DNA from: Fictibacillus aquaticus
GTDB lineage: Bacteria > Bacillota > Bacilli > Bacillales > Fictibacillaceae
Length of the DNA stretch: 64,000 nt
Reading direction: 5' to 3'
NCBI RefSeq assembly: GCF_002245695.1
Contig: NZ_NOII01000001.1
Location: 806,001 to 870,000, forward strand
A program made the position numbers and the translations under genes. Position 1 is the first letter of the stretch. Each line of letters opens with the position of its first letter. Positions 16,848-28,200 of this stretch are shown piece by piece. The notes below the pieces were generated by a model. It saw only the letters and a list, made by a program, of their open reading frames with translations. It was not told the DNA's origin and made no database searches.

Positions 16848-18431
16848 ATGACACAGTTCAAGAAGCCAAAACCGCTTGTTTCTGAAGAGCAGCAAAAAGC
16901 TTCATCCAGCCAAGAGGAAGAAACTAGACGGACGGCCTTAACAACCCAGACATCAACTAAGGCTGTGATGACTTTAGAAGAACGTGAGACGCAGCTTTCT
17001 TCTATTTTTCATAAAAGCAGCGACCTGAATTTCAAGTACATATCTTTTGATAAATGGGCGAGACGGCTTTTATTCGTCAACCTTGAGACAAGTTCAGATG
17101 TGAAGCTGGTTCAGGAGCAGATCATCAATCCTCTGTTCGAACTTGGTGAAACCATCACTCCTGATACCTTTCATCTCATTATTGAAGCGGAAACAACGAT
17201 CGAGGCAGAGTTCAACACTGCTTCAGGCCTTCTTCTTGATGGCAAGACTTTAATTTTCATAGAAGGATATGATGTCTTTTATGCTGCTTCTACAGCAGCC
17301 ACTTATAAGCGCGATATTGTTGAGCCTACAAATGAAAGAGTAATCCGGGGGGCTCATGACGGCTTTATCGAGGATTTAACAACTAACATTACCATGCTAA
17401 GAAAGCGGATTAAAAGTCCGAAGCTTGTTGTCAAATACTTTACAGTTGGAAAAGAAACACATTCAAAAGGCGCTATTATTTATATGGAAGGCATAGCGAA
17501 CCAGGAAATCGTCCAAAAAGTGGAGCACCGTATTTCGTGTATTGATTCTGATTCTGTTTTAACACCAGGGAACATCATCGAGAGCATTGAGGATCACCCA
17601 TACAGCCCCTTCCCGCAAATCATGGATACAGAAAGACCTGACCGGGCCGCTGGCAACTTGATGGAAGGCAGGATTGTTGTTATGTCTGCCCTCTCACCGA
17701 TGGCGTCCATTATGCCTGCTAATTTCTTTTCGTTCTACCAGTCGTCGGACGATTATAACACTAGATGGCTGCTTGGTTCATTTTTCCGGTTTATCCGCAT
17801 TTTCAGCTTTTTTACTGCTTTAGGGTTCCCAGCTGTCTATATCGCTGTCGTTTCTTATCACTTTGAAGTGATTCCTTCTGGCATGGTTCTCGCCATCAAG
17901 AGTTCGCTTGAAAACATACCATATCCTCCGCTTATTGAGGCTATGATTATGGAATTGACCATTGAACTTATTAGAGAAGCATCGATCCGGCTTCCTTCCC
18001 CTATCGGGCAGACGATCGCCATAGTTGGAGGGCTTGTAATAGGAGATGCTGTTGTAAGTGCGGGGCTTGTTTCGAATATGATGATCATTGTCGTCGCAAT
18101 TACAGCGATTTCCGCTTATATCGTACCTTCAAGCGAAATGAGTGAGGCGGTTAGGATTATTCGCTTTCCATTAATGGTTTTAGCTGGAACACTTGGATTT
18201 ATCGGCATCGTGATCGGCTTTATGGTCTTGTTCATTCACTTGACAAAGCTGACGTCATTCGGGACACCGTTTTTCTCTCCTGTTGCTCCGCTACGTATGC
18301 AGAACCTTAGGGATACATTTATCCGGCTGCCCTTCTGGAAGCTGAACCAAAGACCGCTTGATGCAAAACCGCAAAAACTTCGTCAGGAAAATCGTTCAAG
18401 AAAGTGGGAGGAGGAGGAGGATGAAGAATAA
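16848..18431 (+). CDS. Spore germinant receptor A subunit (GerAA/GerKA family)
   Basis: 527 aa. The N-terminal cytoplasmic half of about 280 residues begins with a charged, poorly ordered tail; the C-terminal half has about five to six membrane helices with the family blocks AANFFSFYQSSDDY, RWLLGSFFRFIRI, EASIRLPSPIGQTIAIVGGLVIGDAVVSAG and a charged tail. The A subunit is part of the inner-membrane receptor sensing small-molecule germinants. The ATG at 16848 has AGAGGTG six bases upstream; the in-frame ATG at 16815 lacks one. It overlaps the B gene by 11 bases. The signal recognised cannot be deduced. Confidence 0.92.
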   Translation: MTQFKKPKPLVSEEQQKASSSQEEETRRTALTTQTSTKAVMTLEERETQLSSIFHKSSDLNFKYISFDKWARRLLFVNLETSSDVKLVQEQIINPLFELGETITPDTFHLIIEAETTIEAEFNTASGLLLDGKTLIFIEGYDVFYAASTAATYKRDIVEPTNERVIRGAHDGFIEDLTTNITMLRKRIKSPKLVVKYFTVGKETHSKGAIIYMEGIANQEIVQKVEHRISCIDSDSVLTPGNIIESIEDHPYSPFPQIMDTERPDRAAGNLMEGRIVVMSALSPMASIMPANFFSFYQSSDDYNTRWLLGSFFRFIRIFSFFTALGFPAVYIAVVSYHFEVIPSGMVLAIKSSLENIPYPPLIEAMIMELTIELIREASIRLPSPIGQTIAIVGGLVIGDAVVSAGLVSNMMIIVVAITAISAYIVPSSEMSEAVRIIRFPLMVLAGTLGFIGIVIGFMVLFIHLTKLTSFGTPFFSPVAPLRMQNLRDTFIRLPFWKLNQRPLDAKPQKLRQENRSRKWEEEEDEE

Positions 18432-19518
18432 CAGCATAACCCCTCGCCAGCTGTTCTTCGTCATCATACAAACACAGATAGGTGTAGGCATCCTGTCATT
18501 GCCTTTTACTCTTTTTACAAAAGCAAAAACAGACGGATGGATGTCGGTTATGATAGCCGGAGTGCTCATCCAGTTTGTTATTTTAATGATCTGGCTGTTA
18601 ATGAAGCGTTTCCCTGGCAGCACTTTATATGACGTCATTCCTTTGTTGATAGGTCCAGCAGCAGGAAAAGTACTTAACGCGCTGTATACGATTCATTTTA
18701 TCTTTGTTTCAGTCTTGATTCTCATGTATTTCCATCAGATAACAGGCCGATGGATTTTCCCCGAAACTCCAAAGTGGGTGATGATCAGCTGTGTGGCCCT
18801 GACAAGCGGTTATTTAATTACCAGCTCTGCACGTATCATTGCAAGATTTTTCATTATCATGACACCGCTCCTCATTGTTTTATTTTTATTAATCGCTTAT
18901 TCCTATACAGACGCCCATCTGCTTTATATCCTTCCGGTAGGAGTACATGGAATGAAAAATGTACTGGTCGGTACACAGGATGCAACAGTCGCACTGCTTG
19001 GATTTGATGCAGCTCTCGTTTTCTTCGCTTACACGAATGGCAAACCCGAGAAAAAGCTTAAAGCAGTTTCGCTTGCTGCCCTTTGTGTCACACTTTTTTA
19101 CACGTACGTAACGTTTACAACTTTCATTTATTTTAATTCTGAGGAAATCATTATTGTTCCAGAACCGGTCCTTTACATGCTTAAAGCGTTTTCCTTTAAA
19201 GTTATCGAACGGACAGACCTAGTGTTTATGTCTCTTTGGCTCGTATCTGTTGCTACCTCATTTATGAGTTATTTGTTCATTGCAGCAAAAGGCGTGCAGT
19301 CTGTACTAAAGCTTAAGCATCACAAAAAGACGATACCTTATCTCGTTTTTACGAGTATTATCCTTGCCACGATCCCGAAGTCAAATCTCCAGATACAGCA
19401 GTGGGGAAAATATATCAGCTTATCAGGAATCATTTTTACGATTCCAATTATTTGTTTGCTGCTGATCATTGCGGTGGCGAGAAAAAAACAAGGAGGAAAT
19501 GCACAGTATGAGAAATAA
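18421..19518 (+). CDS. Spore germinant receptor B subunit (GerAB family permease)
   Basis: 365 aa from the ATG at 18421, which follows directly on GGAGGAGGAGG; an earlier in-frame ATG at 18358 lies inside the A gene. Ten membrane helices and the opening ITPRQLFFVIIQTQIGVGILSLPF are typical of the spore-germination branch of the APC superfamily. The B subunit is thought to bind the germinant. It sits between the A and C genes of the receptor operon. Confidence 0.92.
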   Translation: MKNNSITPRQLFFVIIQTQIGVGILSLPFTLFTKAKTDGWMSVMIAGVLIQFVILMIWLLMKRFPGSTLYDVIPLLIGPAAGKVLNALYTIHFIFVSVLILMYFHQITGRWIFPETPKWVMISCVALTSGYLITSSARIIARFFIIMTPLLIVLFLLIAYSYTDAHLLYILPVGVHGMKNVLVGTQDATVALLGFDAALVFFAYTNGKPEKKLKAVSLAALCVTLFYTYVTFTTFIYFNSEEIIIVPEPVLYMLKAFSFKVIERTDLVFMSLWLVSVATSFMSYLFIAAKGVQSVLKLKHHKKTIPYLVFTSIILATIPKSNLQIQQWGKYISLSGIIFTIPIICLLLIIAVARKKQGGNAQYEK

Positions 19519-20638
19519 ATTTTTGTATTTCTTTCTCGCATGCTCTCTCCTTCTGACTGGGTGCTGGGATCAAGTTCAGCTGAATCAGACTAAACTCATT
19601 AAGGCAGGCGGATTTGATTACACTAAGAAAGGCAAGGTACGTACGATTGCCGCCATTCCTCAAGTTCAGCCAGGTTCTAGGGAGGAAGGAAAAGAAATAT
19701 CGCAGGTGTTCGAGGCAACCGGCAATACTGCCCGTCAAAGCCGGCATAATCTTGACCGGCGCATCGCCGAACGTGTAGATGCATCAAAAAACCTGATCAT
19801 CGTGTTAGGAAAAGAAGCCGCCAAAAAAGACATATACAGTATACTGGATGTTTTTTACCGCGATCCAAAATCCGCACTAAACGCAAAACTAGCAGTTTCG
19901 AGCAAAAAAGCTTCCGATGTGGTCAGCATGAAATTTCAAGAACCGAACATCGCAACAGGAAACCTTGGAGAATATTTGTATGATCTCATTGCCAGTGCAG
20001 AAGATGCATCGCATGTTCCCGAAGTCAGTATTCAGACGATCTGTCCTGTTATGTTTGATCCAGGCCAGGATTTTGCGCTCCCTTATTTCGAACCACTTGA
20101 GAAAGAGTTGAACGTATCAGGAGTTGCGCTTTTTCATAATCATGTTTTCGCAGGAACGATCAAGGGTCCTAAGTCAATACTCTTCAATTTATTAAACGCC
20201 ACACAAAGCTCAAAATCGATTTCCACGACTAGAAAACTGCCTAATGCAAAAGGAGATGGTCCGGCAAAATCCGTAACACTCATCGTAAAAAAAGCAAAAC
20301 GCAAACTTAAGGTTTCTGTAAAGCCTGATAACAGTGTAAGCGCCAAGATCGACTTGAACTTGACGATTTCTATCGGAGAATTTCCTAGTAAACATACAAC
20401 AGATAAAAAAGGTTTAAAATTAGTCGAGAGTCAGCTGAATGAAGTTCTAACAAAAGAAGCCGGTGAAATCATAAAGACGCTTCAGGGCTTTAACAGTGAT
20501 ACGTTTGGCATAGGCCGGCAATTAATCGCTTTTCATAACGATACATGGCAAGCGATAGATAAAAAAAATTACTTCAAGAAAGTCGATTTCAATACAAACG
20601 TCACAGTAAAAATAATGAATTTCGGAATCATTGAGTAA
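19508..20638 (+). CDS. Spore germinant receptor C subunit (Ger(x)C lipoprotein)
   Basis: 376 aa from the ATG at 19508, with AAGGAGG upstream, overlapping the B gene by 11 bases. The lipoprotein signal ends in LLLTGCWD (Cys near residue 18), as in GerAC proteins, followed by the family opening DQVQLNQTKLIKAGGFD. The lipid-anchored protein faces the space outside the inner spore membrane. It closes the operon; a terminator follows at 20666-20702. Confidence 0.92.
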   Translation: MRNKFLYFFLACSLLLTGCWDQVQLNQTKLIKAGGFDYTKKGKVRTIAAIPQVQPGSREEGKEISQVFEATGNTARQSRHNLDRRIAERVDASKNLIIVLGKEAAKKDIYSILDVFYRDPKSALNAKLAVSSKKASDVVSMKFQEPNIATGNLGEYLYDLIASAEDASHVPEVSIQTICPVMFDPGQDFALPYFEPLEKELNVSGVALFHNHVFAGTIKGPKSILFNLLNATQSSKSISTTRKLPNAKGDGPAKSVTLIVKKAKRKLKVSVKPDNSVSAKIDLNLTISIGEFPSKHTTDKKGLKLVESQLNEVLTKEAGEIIKTLQGFNSDTFGIGRQLIAFHNDTWQAIDKKNYFKKVDFNTNVTVKIMNFGIIE

Positions 20639-20665
20639 AGAGTAAAATTGCATTTTGTGCATATA

Positions 20666-20702
20666 AAAAGGTCAGCAGACGGATTCCGTAAGCTGACCTT
20701 TT
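20666..20702. terminator. Bidirectional terminator, gerC-type gene and sbcC
   Basis: AAAAGGTCAGC / GCTGACCTTTT perfect inverted repeat around a 15-base loop, between two convergent genes. Confidence 0.85.
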
Positions 20703-20707
20703 CATTA

Positions 20708-23700
20708 TTAATCAGCTGCTAATGCAACTGTACTTCCCTTTCCGGCAAAATCAGAAGGGGTGACGAGTACTTTTTTCGATAATCTTGCTTTTAACTCGGG
20801 CACATGTGAGATAACACCGATCGCAAATGAGTTCATCTGCAGCTTTTCGAGCGCTGTAACAACAGTATCGAGAAGTTCCTGGTCAAGTGTGCCGAACCCT
20901 TCATCAAGGAAGAAAAACTGCAGCGGATGCCTGCCGCGCAGCTGTATCTGCGCAGATAGAGATAACGCTAAAGCTAGAGAGGTAAGGAACGTTTCTCCTC
21001 CAGAAAGGGAGGAAACCGGCCTTTTGATTCCTCCGTTTGCGTCATCTCTCATCACAAACCCGTTGGATGAATCAACTTCGATCGCATAACGGCCTCGTGT
21101 CAGGCGCGCCAGCCTTTCAGATGCATCGATTGTAATCTGATGAAGCTGTTCTTCAGCAGCAAATTCAACAAACGTGTTTCCTCTAAATACAGCCTGAAGC
21201 TTGCTGAAATTAAGGCACTTGACTTCGCATTCCGCCTTCATTTTTTCAAGCTCAGTGTATCTAAGATGGTTTTTCTCAAGTTGAACATACGTACTTCGTG
21301 CTTCGCCTAGACGCTGTCCGCTTATCTCAAGCATCTCTTTCGCATCGTTCAGCTTGTTTATTATCTGATCCCATTCTTCCATGCTTAACGCTTTTTCTGG
21401 AAGCGTGCTCTTGATAGCGGCTATCCGGGAAGATAGATCTTTTCCTTCGTCTTCAAAAGCAGTGATGTGTTCGTTCCATTTCTGCTGTTGTTCAGGACTT
21501 GCAATCGCTTTTTCGACGGAATCAGCAGCAGCAAAATTAGAGGATGTAAGCTTTTCATTGAACATCTTTGATGCTTCGGCCTCCCGCTCCTCAGCCCTTT
21601 TCAAAGCTTCAGAACTAGCATGATGTTCCCTGTCACATCGATTATAAGAGTCGTGGACCTTTCGGCAGCGCTGTTCCATCTCCTTTGAACTCGAAAGAAG
21701 ATGATCAAGCTTGGACTGTGTTTCTTGAAGAAGAGCTGCAGAATCGCCGCCTCCTGTAATTCTGCTGATTTCTGTTTGCAGTTCGTTTACTGTTTGTTTT
21801 AATATTTCAAACCTGCTCGTCTCAATGGCGGCTTTTTTATCAAGTTCGCTTAGCTCCTCCTTTTTTTCTGCCAATAATGCCGTTTTTTCGGCTAAGAAGG
21901 TTTCTGCGATTCCTAGCCGTTTTTCTGCATCTTCGCGCAATGTGTCTTTTTCATGCAATTGATTGTGCAGATGATCGACTTCCGAAAGATCAAATAAGAA
22001 ATGTTCACTCCACATACGCATTAATTCTTCTGATCTTGCTTCGGCCTTTACTAGCTTCTCCTGCATTGGGTCTATGAGCTGCTGAATCATTTTTTGTTTT
22101 AATACGGCAGCATCTGCAGATTTTTCAATTCTTTCTTTTTTAGAAACAAATGCTTTTGCTGCCTCTTCCAGCTGAATGACATCCTGCAGAAGCATTTTTA
22201 ATTCAGTTTCTGCTGCATGCATAGCATCCTCAAAACCGATATTATCCATTTCAAGCGCCGCTGCCTCTTCAGAATACGTATCAGCAGAGGCTGCGAGTTC
22301 CAGCTGCGAGGAAGAATGGTCAATAATTTTGGCAGCCAGCTCTTCCATCCTTTCTGCTGCACGTTCAGACTGAGTCCCTAATTTCCGAAGTGATTCTTCA
22401 AAATAATCTTCATTGAACGCTTCAATCTTTTTTGCCGTTCCTTCAGATTCAAAAGGTGAAGGATGATTTACTGAGCCGCAAACCGTACATGGTTCTCCAT
22501 CCTTTAAGGAAGCAGCAAGTTCGATGGCCAGTTCATGCAGACGCCGCTTTTCTGACTGGTCTCTATAATTCTTTCGAAGAGAATGAAATACACGTAACAG
22601 CTTCTCCTTCACTCGAACACTCTCGCACAAACGGCCGTATACGGCTTGCATCTGCTGCATCAGTTTTTCAGCATCTTGATTCAATTCTTTTTTCTTTTGC
22701 GATACGTGAAGCTGCTGATCCTCAGATTCAGCGAGCTCAATTTTCATTTTTACTATCTCAGCACGGATGCTCTCTGCATTTTGAAGTGTCTGCGTATACT
22801 CACCTTTACGTGCTGCTGCATCTGCCAGCATCCTTCGTTCTTCAGATGATACTGTATTGCTGTTCTGCACTTGAAGAAGTTCTTTTTTCTTCAGCTCTCC
22901 TTTTGAAAGCGTATCAGAAGCTTTCTGAACTTCGTGAGTTAGAACATCCATTTTCCGCTTATAGGCTTGCAGCATTTCAAAGCTCGATGCTTGTTTCATG
23001 TCCGTATCTCGCAGAATATCCTGCTTTTTTACTGCTTCTTTCATCAGAGACAAGTGCTCATTTAAAAGCGGTACTTTTTCTTCTGTTTCTGCCTTCAATG
23101 ATTCATTCAATGCAGAAACTTCTTTCCACTCTGAGAGCAGCTTATTCCTCTCTGTTTGGAGGTGCTGCAACCGTTCATTCATTTCTTTTGTTTCAGCTTC
23201 TGTCCTTCTGCATTCCTCATAATACGGCAGAAGTTTGTCAGCCTGAATAGCGGCGTCCAGCCTTTGTTTCAATTCAGACACTTCATTGCGGCGATCCTCA
23301 AGCTTATCTTTCTCTTCTTGAAGACGGCTGAGTTCCTCTTGCGCATCTTTCACGCGCTTGGCCAGTTCTGCCTGTTTTTCTGCTTCATTCGAATTCTTCT
23401 TACTTTCTGCATAAAGCATTTCACATTGCTTTAACTCTTTTTCTGCTGCTAGCAGCGCATCCGCCGATGCATCACCGAGACCGCTCTGTTCCGCTAACAA
23501 TTCATTCCATTTTGCTTTTTCTTCATCGGCTCTTCTTTTCAGCCGTGTATTTAGTTTGTCGCCGTATTTTTCAAGCTGAAACAGTCTTTGCAGCATCTGT
23601 CTTCGTTCTGCACCTTTTAGTGACAAAAACTCTGCAAATTTCCCTTGAGGAAGCACAACAGCCCTCGTGAAATCTTCAATCGTAAGACCTAAAATCTGCT

Positions 23701-24103
23701 GTACATGCTGCGTGACATCCCTTTCCTTGTCAGCATGAACCATCGTTTCACCGTTCACAACTTCAGATAGGCGGCACGATGCTGTGCGCACAGTATGTTC
23801 GCCTGTCCTTTTATAAGAGCGCTCTACTTTGTATTCTTTCACTTCAGCCCCGCTGTTGAGAGCGAACGTAAATGATACAGACAGCTTGTCTTCACTGTTG
23901 TTCATGATACCGTTTGTTCCGCCATTTGCCCTTTCCACTTTTCCGTATAGAGCAAGAGTGATCGCATCTAAAATGGTGGACTTTCCGCTTCCGGTAGGTC
24001 CAAAAATACCAAAAACTCCACCGCTGCACAATTCGCTGAATGGTATCGTCTGCGGCTCACGGAAACTTTGCAGCCCTGCCACTGTCAGTGAGATAGGCTT
24101 CAT
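20708..24103 (-). CDS. sbcC: DNA repair exonuclease ATPase subunit SbcC
   Basis: 1131 aa, an SMC-like ATPase that with SbcD processes hairpins and blocked DNA ends (Mre11-Rad50 type). Visible marks are Walker A GPTGSGKST (about residues 34-42), two long coiled-coil arms rich in Glu, Lys, Leu and Gln, the zinc-hook CTVC near the centre, the ABC signature SSLSGGETF and Walker B FFFLDEGFG at the C-terminus. Length is normal. It overlaps sbcD by four bases (ATGA), which indicates translational coupling, and is the last gene of the addB-addA-sbcD-sbcC run. Confidence 0.95.
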   Translation of the reverse strand: MKPISLTVAGLQSFREPQTIPFSELCSGGVFGIFGPTGSGKSTILDAITLALYGKVERANGGTNGIMNNSEDKLSVSFTFALNSGAEVKEYKVERSYKRTGEHTVRTASCRLSEVVNGETMVHADKERDVTQHVQQILGLTIEDFTRAVVLPQGKFAEFLSLKGAERRQMLQRLFQLEKYGDKLNTRLKRRADEEKAKWNELLAEQSGLGDASADALLAAEKELKQCEMLYAESKKNSNEAEKQAELAKRVKDAQEELSRLQEEKDKLEDRRNEVSELKQRLDAAIQADKLLPYYEECRRTEAETKEMNERLQHLQTERNKLLSEWKEVSALNESLKAETEEKVPLLNEHLSLMKEAVKKQDILRDTDMKQASSFEMLQAYKRKMDVLTHEVQKASDTLSKGELKKKELLQVQNSNTVSSEERRMLADAAARKGEYTQTLQNAESIRAEIVKMKIELAESEDQQLHVSQKKKELNQDAEKLMQQMQAVYGRLCESVRVKEKLLRVFHSLRKNYRDQSEKRRLHELAIELAASLKDGEPCTVCGSVNHPSPFESEGTAKKIEAFNEDYFEESLRKLGTQSERAAERMEELAAKIIDHSSSQLELAASADTYSEEAAALEMDNIGFEDAMHAAETELKMLLQDVIQLEEAAKAFVSKKERIEKSADAAVLKQKMIQQLIDPMQEKLVKAEARSEELMRMWSEHFLFDLSEVDHLHNQLHEKDTLREDAEKRLGIAETFLAEKTALLAEKKEELSELDKKAAIETSRFEILKQTVNELQTEISRITGGGDSAALLQETQSKLDHLLSSSKEMEQRCRKVHDSYNRCDREHHASSEALKRAEEREAEASKMFNEKLTSSNFAAADSVEKAIASPEQQQKWNEHITAFEDEGKDLSSRIAAIKSTLPEKALSMEEWDQIINKLNDAKEMLEISGQRLGEARSTYVQLEKNHLRYTELEKMKAECEVKCLNFSKLQAVFRGNTFVEFAAEEQLHQITIDASERLARLTRGRYAIEVDSSNGFVMRDDANGGIKRPVSSLSGGETFLTSLALALSLSAQIQLRGRHPLQFFFLDEGFGTLDQELLDTVVTALEKLQMNSFAIGVISHVPELKARLSKKVLVTPSDFAGKGSTVALAAD

Positions 24104-25281
24104 AGTTTCACCTCTTCGGCATCGTCTTCATTCAAGAGCTCAAGGAACAACGACACTAGCTCATCGCCAGGTACTGCTCCGCCTGTCTGCTTTTCATAAA
24201 ATGCTTTAAAGAGCTGGTCTGGCGGAAGCTGTGATGCTTTAACACTACGTTCTCTTTCACTCTTTTCTGCTGCATAGACCGGTTTGATGTGGATGATGCC
24301 ATCATGCCTTTTTCTTAATCTTTGAATCTCTTCCACCGGCATCGCTTCAGTCAGATGAAGGGACAGATCGATCCATGCGTTAGAGTAAAGCCCCTCATCA
24401 AGAAACTGATACACTTCCTGAAGACCGCCCTTCGCTTCCCAAGCGACAAGTGGTTTACCCGATGAAAGAGGAATTTCTGTAATCGAAGCAGCTTGTCCTG
24501 GCGCGACATCAATCATCGTTACCGATTTGCTCTGTCCAGCTTCTGAAAAACTGTAGCTGATCGGAGAACCTGAATATCTGGCCGGCGAGGCGGTCCTTTT
24601 GACATTTTGAGGCCTGTGAAGGTGGCCAAGAGCCGTGTACTGAGCACTAGCAGGCAGTGTAGTAGCTGCAACCGTATAAGCTCCGCCAATATGGATCGGC
24701 CGCTCCGAATCACTGTCGTTTCCTCCCGCAACATATATGTGGCTCATCGCCAGGTTAACGTTTTTCGGGTTAAAGCGTGAAGCAACACTCTCAAAATAAG
24801 CACGTACCCATGCATCGTATCCGTCCCGCAGGCCTTCTTCCTCTTGAGTATCAGCAAGGAGCTGCTTCAGTCTCGATTCAGATGGATAAGGCAAAGCACA
24901 GATTTCAACAATCTCCCCGGTTCTTTTTGCACCTGCCGAAAAAAGCTTAGGCTCTGGACTGCCAATGAGAGTAATCCCCAGCTCTTTCGCAAGCGGGATA
25001 GAAGCGCATAGCCGATCAGGATGGTCATGGTTGCCAGAAACCGCGATAAAAGGTCTATTACCTTTGTCTGAGAGCCTTGCTGCCGCATCATAAAAGAGTG
25101 TCTCGGCAGCTGCGGGAGGATTGACTGTATCAAATACATCTCCTGCCATCAAAATGATATCGGCTTTCTCTTTTTCCGCTATCATGGCGATTTCGTCGAG
25201 GAATTCCTCCTGCTCGCGGATCCGGCTCCTGCCTTCAAGCGTACGCCCTAAATGCCAGTCTGCTGTATGCAGTATTCGCAT
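24100..25281 (-). CDS. sbcD: DNA repair nuclease subunit SbcD
   Basis: 393 aa, the metallophosphoesterase partner of SbcC. All five phosphoesterase motifs can be read: ADWHLGR, AGDVFD, SGNHDHPDR, MSHIYVAGG and GHLHRPQ. The ATG at 25281 has AGGAGG six bases upstream; a TTG two codons earlier overlaps that site and is rejected. It lies 13 bases after the end of addA and overlaps sbcC by four bases. Confidence 0.95.
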   Translation of the reverse strand: MRILHTADWHLGRTLEGRSRIREQEEFLDEIAMIAEKEKADIILMAGDVFDTVNPPAAAETLFYDAAARLSDKGNRPFIAVSGNHDHPDRLCASIPLAKELGITLIGSPEPKLFSAGAKRTGEIVEICALPYPSESRLKQLLADTQEEEGLRDGYDAWVRAYFESVASRFNPKNVNLAMSHIYVAGGNDSDSERPIHIGGAYTVAATTLPASAQYTALGHLHRPQNVKRTASPARYSGSPISYSFSEAGQSKSVTMIDVAPGQAASITEIPLSSGKPLVAWEAKGGLQEVYQFLDEGLYSNAWIDLSLHLTEAMPVEEIQRLRKRHDGIIHIKPVYAAEKSERERSVKASQLPPDQLFKAFYEKQTGGAVPGDELVSLFLELLNEDDAEEVKL

Positions 25282-25294
25282 GATCAACCTCCTA

Positions 25295-28200
25295 TTATTT
25301 CATTTTCAGCGTATGGCCGCCGTCAAAAAAGTATAAATAAGCCTCTTTAACAGGAGCTTTTAAAATTCTGCTGATTGCTTTTTCATATAATGAAATTTGC
25401 ACGGTATAACGGTTTCTCAGAACATTTTCAGCTTCTTTATACCCTCCTGCAAACCGGTTTGTAATGCCATCGGTCTTGTAATCTATGAGGATATAGCCGT
25501 CTTCCTCGCGAATCAGGCAATCGATCACTCCTTGAACTAAAACCTTTTCTTCTTCGTCTCCTTTAAACTTCGGGTTTACTTCTGTTATTGGGAGAGACAT
25601 GCTGAATGGAATCTCTCTCCGTAAATCGGCAGACTGTTTCACTCGTAATCCAATCGGGGATCGAAGAAATGACAGGATAGCAGACACATTGATGTTTTCA
25701 GCCTGCACTGTGGTTAATATTTCTTTTGCTGTCATTCTTTGAATCTGTTCTTTTATTTCTTGTTCAGTTTCCGCTGAGTGATAGTCCAAGTGCTGCATAA
25801 CAAGATGCATCGCTGTTCCCGATTCAGCTGCATTCATTGATGTTCCGCTCATAAAAGCAGGACGTTCGTGCAATGGCTGCCTGACAGCGGCAACTAAATC
25901 GCTGCTGCTGTATTCATCCCTCACCTGATGCTGCTTTTTAATTTCTGTAACAGATTGCTTCGATCTTGTAGTGCTTGATAGGGAGAAATTATAGGTCCAC
26001 TGCAGCCTGCGCCTCACTTCTTCTTCATTCTCTGAGCTCAGCGGCACAGGCATTTTTGATCTCACTAGGTTCAGTAATTCTTTTTCCTGCTCTTCTAACA
26101 CGGCTGTCTCTTCATACGATTCCGCCTGAAGCATAGTCACTTTCCAGTCTGTTTCATGGATGTATGGCTCCCCTCGTCCTAATGCTGAAGCAGGCAGGAG
26201 ATCTCTTAATGGTCCGCTGTTTTTATGACGGATGACAGACGGACCAATCCAGTCCAAATAGCTTTTCGCCTGTGAGCGCAAATAATCAGGGAGCATCCAT
26301 TCTTCCTCATATAAAGCGTCTTCCCAGCTTTCTGCGGATTTTGCTGCCTCGTTTACTGTTCCAATCATATATAGCTTTTCTTTTGCTCTCGTCATCGCAA
26401 CGTACAGCACTCGCATCTCTTCAGCGATCAGTTCCATTTTCTTGCGCTGAGCGATGGCCAGCTTAGGCAGTGTAGGATATGTTACCCGATACTTCGGATT
26501 GATGTACCTTGTTCCAAGTCCAAGCTCTTTATGAAGTAGGACGTTTTCCTTTAAATCCATCATATTAAACTGTTTGTTCAGTCCTGCAACAAAGACAACA
26601 GGAAATTCAAGCCCTTTGCTTTTATGAATTGTCATGATGCGGACAACGTCCTCTTGCTCTCCAAGAGCGCGCGCTGCACCGAGATCCTTTCCGCGGTCCT
26701 GCATTCTTTCTATAAAACGAAGGAACCTGAACAGCCCACGGTAAGATGTTGACTCATATCCCTTCGCACGGTCATATAATGCCCTCAAGTTTGCCTGCCG
26801 CTGTTTGCCGCCAGGCATTCCTCCTGCAAAGTCATAATAGCCGGTTTCGCTGTATAAATTCCATATGAGATCAGAAAGCGCGCCGCTTCTCGCCCGCACT
26901 CTCCATAAATCCAGCGATTCAAGGAAAGCTCTGAGCTTGTTCCTCCAGCGTTCTTCTCCTTGACCTGCAGCTAGTTCTGCTGCTTCATAATATGATCCTG
27001 TTTTCTGCGATAAACGGATCAGAGCCATCTCTTCACCAGTCAGTCCCACAATAGGAGACCTCAGTACTGCCGCAAACGGTATATCTTGAAGCGGATTGTC
27101 GATCACTTGAAGCAAAGCCATCATGACTCTTACTTCAACTGCATTAAAATAGCCAGAAGAAAGTTCTGCATACCCAGGTATTCCTTGCTGTTTAAACTCT
27201 TCCAAAACTGCCGGAGCCCACACTTGTGTTGCCCGCAGCAGAATAACGATATCCTTATATCGGACTGGCCTCATCAGCTTCGTCTGCTTGTCAAAAACCA
27301 TATAAGGCTGATTGCCGTCTGCCCCGACGAGCTGCTTGATTTTTTCTGCCATTACACGCGCTTCTAGAATAACCGTTTCAAGTTCGCTCTTTTCACTTTC
27401 TCCTTCATCTTCTCCCTCTTCATTTAAAACAGGCTTGCTTTTATTGATAAGAATAAGCTCTGTTTCCGAACCTTCAGCGTCTGGATAATAAGAAGCGCCG
27501 TGCTTCAATTCAGCATCAACGTCATAATCAATTTCTCCGACGCGCCGGTCCATAATTTGCTTAAAAATAAAATTAGATGCATGAAGAACATCTTCACGGC
27601 TTCTGAAGTTTTTAGATAAATCAATTTTCAGCCCGTTTCCTCCGGCAGATGAAAAAGATCGGTATTTTGATAAAAACAGCAATGGTTCAGCAAGACGGAA
27701 CCGGTAAATTGACTGCTTCACATCACCAACCATAAACAGGTTGCCTTCAGTGCCATCTTGGCAGACGAGTCTGATTATTGATTCCTGCACGAAATTCGTG
27801 TCCTGATATTCGTCCACAAGCACTTCAATAAAACGCTCGCGGTATTCTTCCGCCGCTTCTGACGGAACCGGATGCTCCATCTTAGAACCATGACCTGAGA
27901 GGACTTGAAGACAATAATGCTCGAGATCTCCAAAATCAGCGATTCCTTTTTCCCTTTTCGCGGCACTGTAACGTGAGCCGAACGCCATTACTAAAGAGGA
28001 CAGCTCTTCTACAACCGGAGCCATTTCATCAAGATGTGCCAGAAACGAATCAGGATGGCGTTCAAAATAATCTTCTTTTATTTTTGACGTCTTCTTTTTG
28101 ATCCCATCGCGCATTTTCTTTACTTTTTCCTTGAGTGATTCATCCCCGTCAAACCCTCTGACTGTTTTAAGCTTGGCGAATTCTATTGTTTGGAACGCAT

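Noticed and set aside
22432-23250. 272-codon plus-strand frame inside sbcC
   Set aside because: Shadow of the coiled-coil coding sequence of sbcC on the other strand.
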